From contig JAHLLG010000002.1 of NCBI GenBank assembly GCA_020444275.1, positions 731,991-795,990 on the forward strand: a stretch of DNA of 64,000 nucleotides, in the 5' to 3' direction. The position numbers and the translations under genes are program-made. Of this stretch, positions 1-9,295 are shown in pieces. The stretch comes from Bacteroidota bacterium. GTDB lineage: Bacteria; Bacteroidota; Bacteroidia; Bacteroidales; UBA12077. The notes beneath the pieces were generated by a model. That model searched no databases. It saw only the letters and a list, made by a program, of their open reading frames with translations, and was not told the origin of the DNA. The first letter of the stretch is position 1. Each line of letters opens with the position of its first letter.

Positions 1-838
1 AACTGCCGAAGTAGAACAGATCAAAAAAGAAGGTGGTAAAATACCTCATTTAGCTGCCATTATTGTAGGTCATGATGGTGCCAGCGAAACCTATGTAGGA
101 CATAAAGAAAAGGCCTGTAACCAGGTTGGTTTTAACTCAACTGTATTACGTTTCGAAGACGATATTGCCGAAGATACTTTACTACGCAAAGTGGATGAGT
201 TAAACAAAGATACCGAAATTGACGGTTTTATTGTGCAGCTTCCTTTACCGGATCATATTTCAGAACAAAAAATTATTGAAGCTATAGATCCTAAAAAAGA
301 TGTAGACGGATTTCATCCAATCAATTTGGGTCGTATGGTAATAGGATTACCCGCTTATATTTCGGCGACTCCGGCAGGAATTATCGAACTTATTAAACGA
401 TATAATATTGAAACATCGGGTAGAGATGTTGTGGTTATTGGCCGAAGTAACATTGTGGGAAAACCAATTAGCATTCTTTTAGGCCAAAAATCAGACACCG
501 GTAATGCTACGGTTACCTTAACACACAGTAGAACCAAAAACTTAAAAGAAGTGGCTTCAAAAGCCGATATTATAATTGCTGCATTAGGTCAGGCTGAGTT
601 CCTTACTGCCGATATGGTAAAAGAAGGAGCAACCGTTATTGATGTTGGAATTACCCGCGTTAAATCAGACAAAACCAAATCGGGTTGGAAACTATTGGGC
701 GATGTTAAATTTGACGAAGTAGCCGAAAAAGCAGCTTATATAACACCAGTTCCGGGTGGAGTAGGTCCAATGACCATTGTTTCATTACTGCAGAATACAT
801 TGAAAGCTTCCAAAGGCGAAATTTATCCGAGATTATAA
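1..838 (+). CDS. folD: Bifunctional methylenetetrahydrofolate dehydrogenase/cyclohydrolase FolD (5' truncated by window edge)
   Basis: Cytosolic one-carbon enzyme that interconverts 5,10-methylene-, methenyl- and 10-formyl-tetrahydrofolate with NADP. The open frame begins at base 2 without a start codon, so the gene enters from the left; about 278 residues are visible and roughly 15-20 N-terminal residues are missing by comparison with the family's usual length. Visible family motifs are the catalytic-lysine segment [11 protein letters not shown], the folate-site motif QLPLPDH, the nucleotide-binding motif GRSNIVGKP and the C-terminal [11 protein letters not shown] first in-frame ATG at 191 is internal and would delete the catalytic lysine, so it is not the start. 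A strong terminator follows the stop codon. Confidence 0.96.
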   Translation, partial: TAEVEQIKKEGGKIPHLAAIIVGHDGASETYVGHKEKACNQVGFNSTVLRFEDDIAEDTLLRKVDELNKDTEIDGFIVQLPLPDHISEQKIIEAIDPKKDVDGFHPINLGRMVIGLPAYISATPAGIIELIKRYNIETSGRDVVVIGRSNIVGKPISILLGQKSDTGNATVTLTHSRTKNLKEVASKADIIIAALGQAEFLTADMVKEGATVIDVGITRVKSDKTKSGWKLLGDVKFDEVAEKAAYITPVPGGVGPMTIVSLLQNTLKASKGEIYPRL

Positions 839-871
839 CTATAACGTACATTTCTACGTGTTTAGAATATA

Positions 872-899
872 AAAGAGACTTTTTAGGTCTCTTTTTTTA
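872..899 (+). terminator. Intrinsic terminator after folD
   Basis: Eight-base stem AAAGAGAC (872-879) pairs with GTCTCTTT (887-894), with a short loop and a T-run. It closes the folD transcript. Confidence 0.85.
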
Positions 900-1092
900 T
901 GGTTGTATTTTAATTGACTATTCAATAAATCCGCTTATTCATTTAACTTTAACATCTGGATTAATTGTCCATAACATTTTGACAAAAAAATTAACATGTG
1001 AATAAAAACCGCTTAACTTTTAATAACTTTAAAGATCATTTGCGAGTTAATCCAAAAAACAAGTGTAATTTCATGGTATAATTTATAAGATT

Positions 1093-3567
1093 ATGAAGAT
1101 CAAATCATTTTTGTATTATGTTTTGTTCGTTATATTCATGCTTTCTATTAGCCAGTGTAAGAATGACGATCAAACCAGGCTGCAAGCAGAGTGGACATCA
1201 AAGGACCCAATTGCTATTCCATTTAATGCCAGAAACAATGAACGTAAATTAGGAAATCTGGTGGTTAATCCTTCTTTCGAAACCGGAAAAATCTATTACG
1301 AAGAGAGCAATGTTAAATCCTACGATATTAACGGTTGGAAAAAAGTAGGACAAAATATACAATGGGTGAATTCTGAAAATGGAGATTGGACCAGTGAGGA
1401 TGTATACCATGGCAATCATGCTATAAAAATAGAACGAAAACACGCCGATGAAACTGAAACTACCGGTGAAGGTATTATCAGCGATTTTATTAAAGTTATT
1501 CCGGGTAACTACTCGCTAAAATTACACTTAAAATTAAAAGATATTTGCCCAAATCAATCACGGGTAGGTACAAAAATGTATGATGCGGTTAACATCCGGT
1601 TGCAATATTTCGATAAAAACAGGTTACCCATAAGTGAGCAAGAGCATAATGCTTTTAGTAATAAAAAGATAGATAACAGTTTTAAGGCATTAACACTTGC
1701 TAACTTTTGGCATATTGATGAGTTGGGATGGGGCGAAATTCATGGAAAAACTGCATATCATCCTTTTTATGATGGTGATATTCCGGATGAAGCACGTTAT
1801 GTTAAGATTTTTATCGGATTAAAAGGTACAGGTCAAATGTGGATCGATGATATTGACTTTAGATATACGGAACAAAATTTCACTATGCTGGAGCGTTTAA
1901 AACCATATTTTGATTCATCATATTTAGCGTGCGATAAAGTATATCCAACACCGCAAGTGGTTCAAAGAAAACAGGAGATAGAGTATATTAAACAGTTACC
2001 GGTTATCGTTATTCCTACAGATGCTAAAATTGAGATCAAGGATGTTGCTGCATCGTTAAAAGAATTTATAGATAAACAAATTCAGGCACACGTAGATTCA
2101 ATTCAAGATCTAGTTCAAGTTGTTACTAAAGTCGATACTTCAAAAATTACTGATAAACAATTGTTTATATCAATTGGAGAAACTGAACTATGCGAGATGT
2201 ATAAGCATTTGTTACCTGATTCAGTTATTGCTCATCGTAAAGATGCCTATTATATTCAGCAACCGGGAAGCAACAATATCATTTTTACAAATGCTTCATC
2301 AATTAATGCATTTAAATATATGTTAAGTACTATGAAACAGTTATTTAATAATTCTGTTTATTGTAGTGCAAACATTATTGATTATCCCGATTTTTTAGAA
2401 AGAGCTTACCTAATGCACTCGTTTGATAGTAATTTAGCTTTTCTAAATCAAAAACTTGCACTGCTCGGCAAGTACAAGTTAAATAGTATCTATTTTGAAT
2501 GGTATCCTGATTATGAATCTTACTATCCATTCTCATCCATTAATCAGATTGATGCTCCGAATAAAGCCGTGTTGATCAATGTAAATAAGATCAAATCATC
2601 AGATGATTCAGATCCGAAGAAAGAATTACTGAGAAAGGAATCGGATATCTTGAATAGTTCGTTAAATGCTGTGTTACTTGCAGATTATTCTTATGAGGAG
2701 TTAAAAGATTGTAATTCCGACAAAGCAATCATTTCATTAAACAGAAGTTTTAATAGTTCATTGCAAGAGCAACATATTCAGTTATTAAAACATTTTGATA
2801 AAGCCATTTCAAGACAGAATTTAACCATACAGCTTGAATTCCTTGCTCCCTGGAATCGTCTTGAGATCATTGATAAAGGACACGGCAAAGGCGAGTTATA
2901 CTATTACGATCTTCAAAAAGAGTTTTCTTCTAATCTATCATTATACTGGACAGGAGGTACATATTATTCCAATTCAATAGATTACGCAGAATTTTTCAGA
3001 ATATCGGAAATCATGTCAGAAGCGCCTTTGTTTTTTGACAATAGTTTATTTACAGATGAGTTCAGGTTAAATACCGATTATGAAAAAAACTATTATGCAG
3101 GAAAAATTCGTGTTAAATCATTTATTGAGCCATATAACCTGAATGCCTTCTGTGATTTTAATTTACAAACGGGTCAGCGTAAAATACTGCTTAATACAGG
3201 TTATTTAACCGAATTAAATACTATACGCGTGTTAACTGCAGCAAACTATTACTGGAATTCATCAGCATATCAACCTGATAAATCGTTGTGGATTGTTTTA
3301 AATCAATTAGTAGGACGTGAAAATGCAATTCACTTAATCTATTTCAACGATGCATATTATGGTCTTAAAGAGATTTGTCAGAAAATAGAGCTAAACGGAC
3401 AACAATTTAAGAATACACGAATAGCCAGGAATTTTGAGAGTCAGTTAACTAAATATTACAATTTATTGAATAAGAATTTACAAAACAGGGAACTGGCAAA
3501 TGAACTAGCTGGCTTAAAATATGATATTTTACTCAAATATAGCGAGTTAACAGCAAGTGTTAATTAA
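1093..3567 (+). CDS. GH84/GH20-like lipoprotein with a degenerate catalytic site
   Basis: A hydrophobic N-terminus ending in the lipobox-like SISQC (Cys22) predicts an exported lipoprotein. Residues about 55-260 resemble a carbohydrate-binding beta-sandwich (start NPSFETG). Residues about 300-425 look like the small alpha/beta domain that precedes GH20 and GH84 barrels. From Tyr431 onward the order of motifs follows GH84 beta-N-acetylglucosaminidases: YPDF, VLLADYSYEEL (527 on), WTGG (619), FFDN (647) and ANYYWNSSAY (717). GH84 enzymes carry an Asp-Asp pair where this protein has Ala530-Asp531, and the usual glycine-rich EGFYG segment after YPDF is replaced. It may therefore bind glycans without hydrolysing them, or use altered chemistry. 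The family call is by motif recall only. It stands alone, with a terminator upstream and a new promoter downstream. Confidence 0.62.
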   Translation: MKIKSFLYYVLFVIFMLSISQCKNDDQTRLQAEWTSKDPIAIPFNARNNERKLGNLVVNPSFETGKIYYEESNVKSYDINGWKKVGQNIQWVNSENGDWTSEDVYHGNHAIKIERKHADETETTGEGIISDFIKVIPGNYSLKLHLKLKDICPNQSRVGTKMYDAVNIRLQYFDKNRLPISEQEHNAFSNKKIDNSFKALTLANFWHIDELGWGEIHGKTAYHPFYDGDIPDEARYVKIFIGLKGTGQMWIDDIDFRYTEQNFTMLERLKPYFDSSYLACDKVYPTPQVVQRKQEIEYIKQLPVIVIPTDAKIEIKDVAASLKEFIDKQIQAHVDSIQDLVQVVTKVDTSKITDKQLFISIGETELCEMYKHLLPDSVIAHRKDAYYIQQPGSNNIIFTNASSINAFKYMLSTMKQLFNNSVYCSANIIDYPDFLERAYLMHSFDSNLAFLNQKLALLGKYKLNSIYFEWYPDYESYYPFSSINQIDAPNKAVLINVNKIKSSDDSDPKKELLRKESDILNSSLNAVLLADYSYEELKDCNSDKAIISLNRSFNSSLQEQHIQLLKHFDKAISRQNLTIQLEFLAPWNRLEIIDKGHGKGELYYYDLQKEFSSNLSLYWTGGTYYSNSIDYAEFFRISEIMSEAPLFFDNSLFTDEFRLNTDYEKNYYAGKIRVKSFIEPYNLNAFCDFNLQTGQRKILLNTGYLTELNTIRVLTAANYYWNSSAYQPDKSLWIVLNQLVGRENAIHLIYFNDAYYGLKEICQKIELNGQQFKNTRIARNFESQLTKYYNLLNKNLQNRELANELAGLKYDILLKYSELTASVN

Positions 3568-3611
3568 AACAAAAAAGTGTAAAAACCTCATTTTTATCAT
3601 CGAAAAATGAT

Positions 3612-3619
3612 TAGTTTTG
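3612..3619 (+). promoter_or_regulatory. Bacteroidota-type -7 box upstream of the TPR gene
   Basis: TAGTTTTG matches TAnnTTTG exactly, 23 bases before the ATG at 3642. No clear -33 element was seen. Confidence 0.5.
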
Positions 3620-3641
3620 CACACCAATTTGGAGTTACATT

Positions 3642-5057
3642 ATGCAGGAAGATTTTGATAACATTTTTCACGATGAAGAGAATAGCGAACTGGTTAATCG
3701 CTATGAGGAGATGCTAAAAAATAATACCAGCTATTTTTTTGATGTTTTTGAATTTGAGAATATTATTGATTTCTACATCGATAGCAATAAAGCAAATAGC
3801 GCCCTGGATGTTGTTAAATACGCATCGCAACAACATCCCAGTTCGTTAAATATTCAACTTAAGAAAGCACAGATACTACTAGATAAGGGACAACCTATAC
3901 CAGCTTTAAAAATCATTGAGCAGATTGAAAAAATTGAATCATCGAATAGCGATGTATATTTACTTAAAGGAAGTACCCTAAGTATGATGGGCAGATACAG
4001 TGAGGCTGAAAAAGCATTCGATACGGCTATAATTTACAGCTATGAGGATAAAGTTGATATTATCCATACAGTATCTCAATCGTTCGAACAAATTGGCCGC
4101 TATAAAACGGCACTGAAATATTTGCACCAGGCCTATAAAATGGATACCAAGAATATTATGCTTTTGTATGATATTGCGTATTGCTACGAGAAAATGGGGA
4201 AGATCAATAAAAGTGTTGAGTTTTACAGACAATACCTTGATAAAGAGCCATTTTCTGAAAATGCATGGTATAATTTGGGAGTATTGTTCAATAAATACGA
4301 CCGATATGATGAAGCCATTGAAGCTTTTGATTTTGCCCTGGCCATTAATCCAGATTTTTCTGTTGCCTACTTTAATTTAGCTAATACGTTATCTAATAAT
4401 CAGGATTACCATAATGCGATCCTAAACTACAAGGAGTACATTAAATTCGACGGCGAAAGTGTGGAGGTGTTAACATATCTTGGCGATTGCTACGAAAGCC
4501 TGAATGAGTATGATACTGCATTACGATATTACGACAAAGCTCTTGAAAATGATAGCTATTTCGGTGATGCATACTTTGGTAAAGCCAATATTATGTTTCA
4601 GTTACAAAAGTATGAGTTGGCATTGCAATTTATTAAAAAGGCCGCAGTATTAGACGATATAAATGCAGAGTATTACTACTTGCAAGGAAACATTCTTAGT
4701 GCTTTAAAAGAGGATTCAGAAGCCCTAAAGTCATATAAAAAGGCTTACGAGTTGGACCCAGATGAGCAGGATTTTGTTTTTGCAATATCCGAAGCATATG
4801 CAAAAAGTGATCATTTGAAGGAAGCTATTGCAACTTTGACAGAGTTTATCAAAGATAATGCGCGAAATGCTTTAGCGAATTATCATTTGGCAAGTTGCTA
4901 TCTAAAAAATAAGAATGAAAAACTTGGACTGGATATGCTTAAAAAGGGATTAAATATTGATCCGCAGGCATTTACTGCTATTACACTGTTTAATCCAAAA
5001 GCTTTGGATAGCAAAGCAGTTAAGGAGCTATTAATAAAATACGATATTGAATTCTAA
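3642..5057 (+). CDS. Tetratricopeptide repeat protein
   Basis: A 471-residue protein made almost entirely of about a dozen 34-residue TPR helices-turn-helices (for example NAWYNLGVLFNKYDRYDEAI and DAYFGKANIMFQLQKYELAL). TPR arrays form protein-binding superhelices. No signal peptide or membrane segment is visible, so it is probably cytosolic. The N-terminus is acidic (MQEDFDNIFHDEENSE). The partner is unknown. A DUF368 transporter gene follows, separated by a terminator-like hairpin, so cotranscription is uncertain. Confidence 0.85.
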   Translation: MQEDFDNIFHDEENSELVNRYEEMLKNNTSYFFDVFEFENIIDFYIDSNKANSALDVVKYASQQHPSSLNIQLKKAQILLDKGQPIPALKIIEQIEKIESSNSDVYLLKGSTLSMMGRYSEAEKAFDTAIIYSYEDKVDIIHTVSQSFEQIGRYKTALKYLHQAYKMDTKNIMLLYDIAYCYEKMGKINKSVEFYRQYLDKEPFSENAWYNLGVLFNKYDRYDEAIEAFDFALAINPDFSVAYFNLANTLSNNQDYHNAILNYKEYIKFDGESVEVLTYLGDCYESLNEYDTALRYYDKALENDSYFGDAYFGKANIMFQLQKYELALQFIKKAAVLDDINAEYYYLQGNILSALKEDSEALKSYKKAYELDPDEQDFVFAISEAYAKSDHLKEAIATLTEFIKDNARNALANYHLASCYLKNKNEKLGLDMLKKGLNIDPQAFTAITLFNPKALDSKAVKELLIKYDIEF

Positions 5058-5080
5058 ATGTAATTCTAATTAATTAAGGT

Positions 5081-5131
5081 AAACGAAAACTAGAATTTGA
5101 TGATATCATTTAAACGTTTTCGTTTTTTTAT
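5081..5131 (+). terminator. Intrinsic terminator/attenuator-like hairpin just before the DUF368 gene
   Basis: AAACGAAAAC (5081-5090) pairs perfectly with GTTTTCGTTT (5116-5125) across a 25-base loop and runs into a T-tract. It could end the TPR transcript, but it finishes only about 9 bases before the next start codon, leaving no room for a downstream promoter. Attenuation or read-through is therefore possible. Confidence 0.7.
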
Positions 5132-5139
5132 TTTATGTC

Positions 5140-6075
5140 ATGAAGAAACAAATAAAAACACATGTTAACCTTGCATTAAAAGGTTTCGCAATGGGAGCTG
5201 CAAATGTAATTCCCGGAGTTTCGGGAGGCACCATTGCATTAATAACCGGAATTTTTGAACGATTAATTGATGCCATTAAATCTTTTGATGCTACTGCAAT
5301 AAAGCTATTGTTTAAAGGGAAAATAAAGGATTTAATTAAATATGTTGATTTTTACTTTTTGGTAGCTGTATTTTTTGGAATGGTTGCAAGTGTAGTTTCA
5401 TTAGCTAAATTATTGGAGTTTTTATTTGCCAACTATCCAATTTACGTGTGGGCCTTTTTCTTTGGATTGATTTTAGCTTCGGTATATTTCGTGGGTAAAA
5501 CCATTGAAAAATGGACTATAAGTGTAGTTATAACCTTTCTTATAGGAACTGCTGCTGCTATTGTTATTTCAGTATTAAATCCGGCAGCACAGAACGATTC
5601 CTTTTATTACCTTATTATTTGTGGCGTAGTGGCCATTTGTAGTATGATTCTGCCCGGATTATCAGGTTCGTTTATTTTAATTCTACTGGGAAATTATGAG
5701 TTAGTTATGATTCAGGCTGTGAACGATTTGGATTTCAAAATTATAGTTCCTGTTATGATTGGAGCAGTAGGCGGACTTATTGCGTTTTCTCACATTCTAT
5801 CTTGGATATATAAAAAGTATAAAGATCAAACCATTTCTACATTAACCGGTTTTATACTGGGTTCATTAGCAATATTATGGCCCTGGAAACATCAAATTTA
5901 TAAGCTCGATGAAGCAGGTAATTTATTATTAAAAGACGGAGAAAAAATTGTTCAGGGATATACCCGGTATATTCCCGAGTCATTTAATACTGAAGTGGTT
6001 ATTGCTGTTGTACTTATGATTTGTGGAATTATTACCATATCTTTGATAGAAAAAGTAGCAATTAAACAAAACTAA
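5140..6075 (+). CDS. DUF368 family membrane protein, probable undecaprenyl-phosphate translocase (PopT-type)
   Basis: A polytopic inner-membrane protein of 311 residues with about eight hydrophobic segments. The family signature near the N-terminus, GFAMGAANVIPGVSGGT, and a second copy of the same fold signature, MILPGLSGSFILILLG, are both present; this internal duplication is typical of DUF368. Members of the family have been reported to recycle undecaprenyl phosphate across the membrane for cell-wall and polysaccharide synthesis; that role is transferred from the family. The ATG at 5140 is the first that retains the signature. A two-codon ATG-TCA-TGA at 5135 overlaps it out of frame. The stop overlaps the aroE start (TAATG), suggesting translational coupling. 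Confidence 0.88.
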   Translation: MKKQIKTHVNLALKGFAMGAANVIPGVSGGTIALITGIFERLIDAIKSFDATAIKLLFKGKIKDLIKYVDFYFLVAVFFGMVASVVSLAKLLEFLFANYPIYVWAFFFGLILASVYFVGKTIEKWTISVVITFLIGTAAAIVISVLNPAAQNDSFYYLIICGVVAICSMILPGLSGSFILILLGNYELVMIQAVNDLDFKIIVPVMIGAVGGLIAFSHILSWIYKKYKDQTISTLTGFILGSLAILWPWKHQIYKLDEAGNLLLKDGEKIVQGYTRYIPESFNTEVVIAVVLMICGIITISLIEKVAIKQN

Positions 6076-6821
6076 TGCGTTTTTATGGTTTAATAGGAAA
6101 ATCTTTAGAACATTCTTTTTCACCAATCTTTTTTAAGGAAAAGTTTGATAAAGAAGGCATTACGAATTGCTTCTATAACCTGTACCCACTAAAAAATATT
6201 GATGAGTTTAACTACTTAATTAATGATTTTACCGAACTTTCTGGTCTGAATGTTACCATACCGTATAAGCAAGAGATCATACCATTTCTTGATACGCTTG
6301 ATCCTGCTGCAAAAGAGATTGGTGCTGTAAATACCATAAAATTTCACTGGAATCAAAATAAACTAGAGCTGATTGGCTACAATACGGATTATTTGGGTTT
6401 TATGGACAGTCTTAAACCATTACTAAAGCCAATACATAAAAAAGCCCTGGTTTTGGGAACAGGAGGAAGTTCTCTGGCTGTTACTTACGCGTTTAAACAG
6501 TTAGGAATTGATTATCAAATGGTATCAAGAACCGCTAAGAGGACAAATAGTTTTGATTACAATTCACTTACCAACGAAATCATTGCTAATCATAAAATTA
6601 TTGTGAATACAACTCCTTTAGGCATGTATCCAAGAATAGATCAATCACCTAATATACCTTACCAGGCCATAACAAAAGAGCATATTCTGTTTGATCTTAT
6701 TTATAACCCAAAACAAACGGAATTCTTAGGTAAAGGCAAAGTGCAAGGTGCTACGATAAAAAATGGCTTTGAAATGCTGGTGAATCAAGCCGAATATTCA
6801 TGGAAAATCTGGAACAAATAA
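6075..6821 (+). CDS. aroE: Shikimate dehydrogenase
   Basis: Reduces 3-dehydroshikimate to shikimate with NADPH in the aromatic amino acid pathway; cytosolic. The 248-residue length is slightly shorter than the E. coli enzyme, as is usual in Bacteroidota. Motifs: the shikimate-binding SLEHSFSP near the N-terminus, the catalytic-lysine segment NVTIPYKQE, GAVNTI, NTDYLGF and the nucleotide-binding GTGGSS. The start ATG shares one base with the stop of the DUF368 gene, so the two are probably one transcript. No other aro gene is nearby. Confidence 0.95.
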   Translation: MRFYGLIGKSLEHSFSPIFFKEKFDKEGITNCFYNLYPLKNIDEFNYLINDFTELSGLNVTIPYKQEIIPFLDTLDPAAKEIGAVNTIKFHWNQNKLELIGYNTDYLGFMDSLKPLLKPIHKKALVLGTGGSSLAVTYAFKQLGIDYQMVSRTAKRTNSFDYNSLTNEIIANHKIIVNTTPLGMYPRIDQSPNIPYQAITKEHILFDLIYNPKQTEFLGKGKVQGATIKNGFEMLVNQAEYSWKIWNK

Positions 6822-6939
6822 AGCATCTGAAGTAAGGTTGTAATCACCATTTACTGATGTTTACGGAAAACTTGTTGTGAAACACATTTTCGTATGACAT
6901 TATTCATATGAAATATACGGTAGAAAAGTGATTTTTGCT

Positions 6940-6947
6940 TAACTTTG
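6940..6947 (+). promoter_or_regulatory. -7 box of the pta-ackA operon
   Basis: TAACTTTG is an exact TAnnTTTG match 37 bases before the pta ATG. No clear TTG at -33 was seen. Confidence 0.6.
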
Positions 6948-6984
6948 CGTAAATATAAAAATAAACATAAACAACTGATATACA

Positions 6985-7986
6985 ATGGATTTATTAAACA
7001 AAATAAAAGAAAGTGCCAAAAAGCACAATAAAAAAATAGTTCTTCCTGAATCAACCGAAGAAAGAACGCTAAAAGCAGCTAATGAATTAATTCAAGAGGG
7101 TATAGCTCAAATTATTCTTACCGGTAATCCTGATGAAATAAAGAATAAAGCCAAAGAGCTTAAGCTTGATCATATCGAAAAAGCAATTATCGTTGATCCT
7201 AAAAATCATGAAAAAAGAGAAGAGTATATTGATCTATTAGTAGAGCTTAGAAAGAAAAAAGGATTAACACGCGAAGATGCTGCTAAATTAGTAGAAGATC
7301 CATTATACCTGGCAACATTGATGATTAAAAACGGTGATGCTGATGGTGAAGTTGCAGGTGCTGAAAATGCAACAGGCGATGTATTACGTCCGGCATTTCA
7401 AATTGTAAAAACAAAACCGGGTATTAGTGTAGTATCAGGAGCATTTTTAATGATCTTGAAAGATAAAAGTTATGGCGAAGATGGATTATTAGTATTTGCC
7501 GATTGTGCAGTACATCCAAATCCAACGGATAAGGAATTAGCTGAGATTGCAGTAGCAACGGGCGAAACCACAAGAGCTATTGCTGGTTTCGAACCTCGTA
7601 TTGCCATGTTAAGTTTCTCAACCAAAGGAAGTGCAAAACACGAAATGGTAGATAAAGTTGTGAATGCAACAAAAATGGCCAAGGAAATGGACCCATCATT
7701 AAAAATTGATGGCGAATTGCAAGCTGATGCTGCAATTGTTGAAGCAATTGGACAAAAAAAGGCACCGGGTAGCGAAATCGCAGGTAAAGCAAATGTATTG
7801 GTTTTTCCAACCTTAGAAACAGGAAATATCACGTATAAATTAGTACAACGTTTAGCAGGCGCTGAAGCTGTTGGTCCGGTTCTTCAGGGAATGGCAGCAC
7901 CAATTAACGATTTATCAAGAGGTTGCTCTGTAAGCGATATCGTAAATCTGGTTGCTATTACAGCTAATCAGGCAGCAAAAAATTAA
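6985..7986 (+). CDS. pta: Phosphate acetyltransferase
   Basis: Converts acetyl-CoA and phosphate to acetyl phosphate and CoA, in the cytosol. This is the short (333-residue) form containing only the PTA/PTB catalytic domain, without the DRTGG/AAA-like N-terminal extension of the E. coli enzyme. Recognisable stretches are VLPESTEERTL at the N-terminus, DGEVAGAENATGDVLRPA, DCAVHPNP and SDIVNLVAITANQ at the C-terminus. It lies 31 bases upstream of ackA behind a strong -7 box, so the pair should be cotranscribed and produce ATP from acetyl-CoA. Confidence 0.97.
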   Translation: MDLLNKIKESAKKHNKKIVLPESTEERTLKAANELIQEGIAQIILTGNPDEIKNKAKELKLDHIEKAIIVDPKNHEKREEYIDLLVELRKKKGLTREDAAKLVEDPLYLATLMIKNGDADGEVAGAENATGDVLRPAFQIVKTKPGISVVSGAFLMILKDKSYGEDGLLVFADCAVHPNPTDKELAEIAVATGETTRAIAGFEPRIAMLSFSTKGSAKHEMVDKVVNATKMAKEMDPSLKIDGELQADAAIVEAIGQKKAPGSEIAGKANVLVFPTLETGNITYKLVQRLAGAEAVGPVLQGMAAPINDLSRGCSVSDIVNLVAITANQAAKN

Positions 7987-8017
7987 TCATCAATCTATAT
8001 AGGCAAATAACAAAAAA

Positions 8018-9232
8018 ATGAAAATCTTAGTATTAAACTGTGGAAGTTCTTCAATAAAGTATCAACTTTTAAATATGACAAATTCCGAACATGCTGATTT
8101 ATTAGCAAAAGGATTAGTTGAACGTATTGGAATTGAAAATGGAGAACTAAAGCACAAAACACACAATGATAAAAAATATAATTTTACAACTGATATCCCT
8201 GATCATACCAAAGGTATCGATCTAATTCTTGAAGCACTTTTATCTGACGAGCATGGTGTTATAAAAGCTGCCGAAGAAATAACTGCAGTTGGGCATCGTG
8301 TTGCACACGGAGGACAATATTTTAAAGAAAGTGCTTTGGTAACTCCGGAAGTTAAAGAACGAATTGAAGAGTGTATTGAGTTAGCACCTTTGCATAATCC
8401 TGCTAACTTAAAAGGAATTATTGCCATGGAAAAATTGTTACCTGAAGTTCCTCAGGTAGTGGTGTTTGATACATCATTTCATCAAACTATGGAGCCGAAG
8501 TCTTTCTTATACGGATTACCTTACGAATATTATGAGAAGTACAAAGTTAGAAGATATGGTTTTCATGGCACAAGCCATAAATATGTAGCTAAAAAAGCAT
8601 GTAAACTTGTAGGATGGAATTGGGAAGAGAAGAAAGTTATTTCATGTCACCTGGGTAATGGAGCTTCTGTAGCAGCTATAGATAAAGGAAAATCAATTGA
8701 TACTTCAATGGGATTTACTCCGGTAGAAGGTTTAATGATGGGAACCCGTGCCGGTAACCTGGATTTGGGTGCTTTACTTTTTATTGCTGAAAAGGAAGAT
8801 TTAACCATTCAGGATACCAACAACATGATTAATAAGCGAAGTGGATTACTTGGAGTTTCTGGTTTATCGTCAGATATGAGAGATATTGAAGATGCAGCAG
8901 CTAATGGAAACGAAAGAGCCCAATTGGCTTTTGATATGTTTGTGTACAGAGTAACAAAGCATATAGGATCTTATGCAGCAGCAATGGGAGGAGTAGATCT
9001 GATTTTGTTTACAGGTGGAATAGGTGAGAATGGCTGTGTTATGAGACAAAATGTGTGTAAAGATCTGGAATTTTTAGGTGTTGATTTTGACTTTGAGCTG
9101 AATAAAGGTAAAAGAGGAGTTGATTTGGAATTAACTAAACCAGGTTCAAAAACAAAAGTTGTTATGGTTACAACAAACGAGGAGTTAGTTATCGCTCAGG
9201 ATACACAACGAATTGTAAATAAAAATGAATAA
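8018..9232 (+). CDS. ackA: Acetate kinase
   Basis: Transfers phosphate from acetyl phosphate to ADP, giving acetate and ATP; completes the Pta-Ack route. The 404-residue protein has the normal family length and both acetokinase signatures: LVLNCGSSSIKYQL at the N-terminus and YGFHGTSHKYV in the middle. It also has GHRVAHGG, HLGNGAS and the adenine-binding FTGGIGENG. The ATG at 8018 is right at the signature, so the start is secure. The ptb-buk pair follows after 63 bases. Confidence 0.97.
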   Translation: MKILVLNCGSSSIKYQLLNMTNSEHADLLAKGLVERIGIENGELKHKTHNDKKYNFTTDIPDHTKGIDLILEALLSDEHGVIKAAEEITAVGHRVAHGGQYFKESALVTPEVKERIEECIELAPLHNPANLKGIIAMEKLLPEVPQVVVFDTSFHQTMEPKSFLYGLPYEYYEKYKVRRYGFHGTSHKYVAKKACKLVGWNWEEKKVISCHLGNGASVAAIDKGKSIDTSMGFTPVEGLMMGTRAGNLDLGALLFIAEKEDLTIQDTNNMINKRSGLLGVSGLSSDMRDIEDAAANGNERAQLAFDMFVYRVTKHIGSYAAAMGGVDLILFTGGIGENGCVMRQNVCKDLEFLGVDFDFELNKGKRGVDLELTKPGSKTKVVMVTTNEELVIAQDTQRIVNKNE

Positions 9233-9260
9233 CTAATCATAGGATTATTTAAGAATTAGA

Positions 9261-9268
9261 TATTTTTG
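9261..9268 (+). promoter_or_regulatory. Possible internal promoter -7 box before ptb
   Basis: TATTTTTG matches TAnnTTTG 27 bases before the ptb ATG, in the only sizeable gap of the acyl-kinase cluster. It may give ptb-buk separate expression. Confidence 0.45.
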
Positions 9269-9295
9269 TTGCAAACAATTTAAAACAGCTTAAAA

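Noticed and set aside
7470-7832. Minus-strand 120-residue open frame inside pta
   Set aside because: Lies wholly within a well-supported enzyme gene, with no motif.
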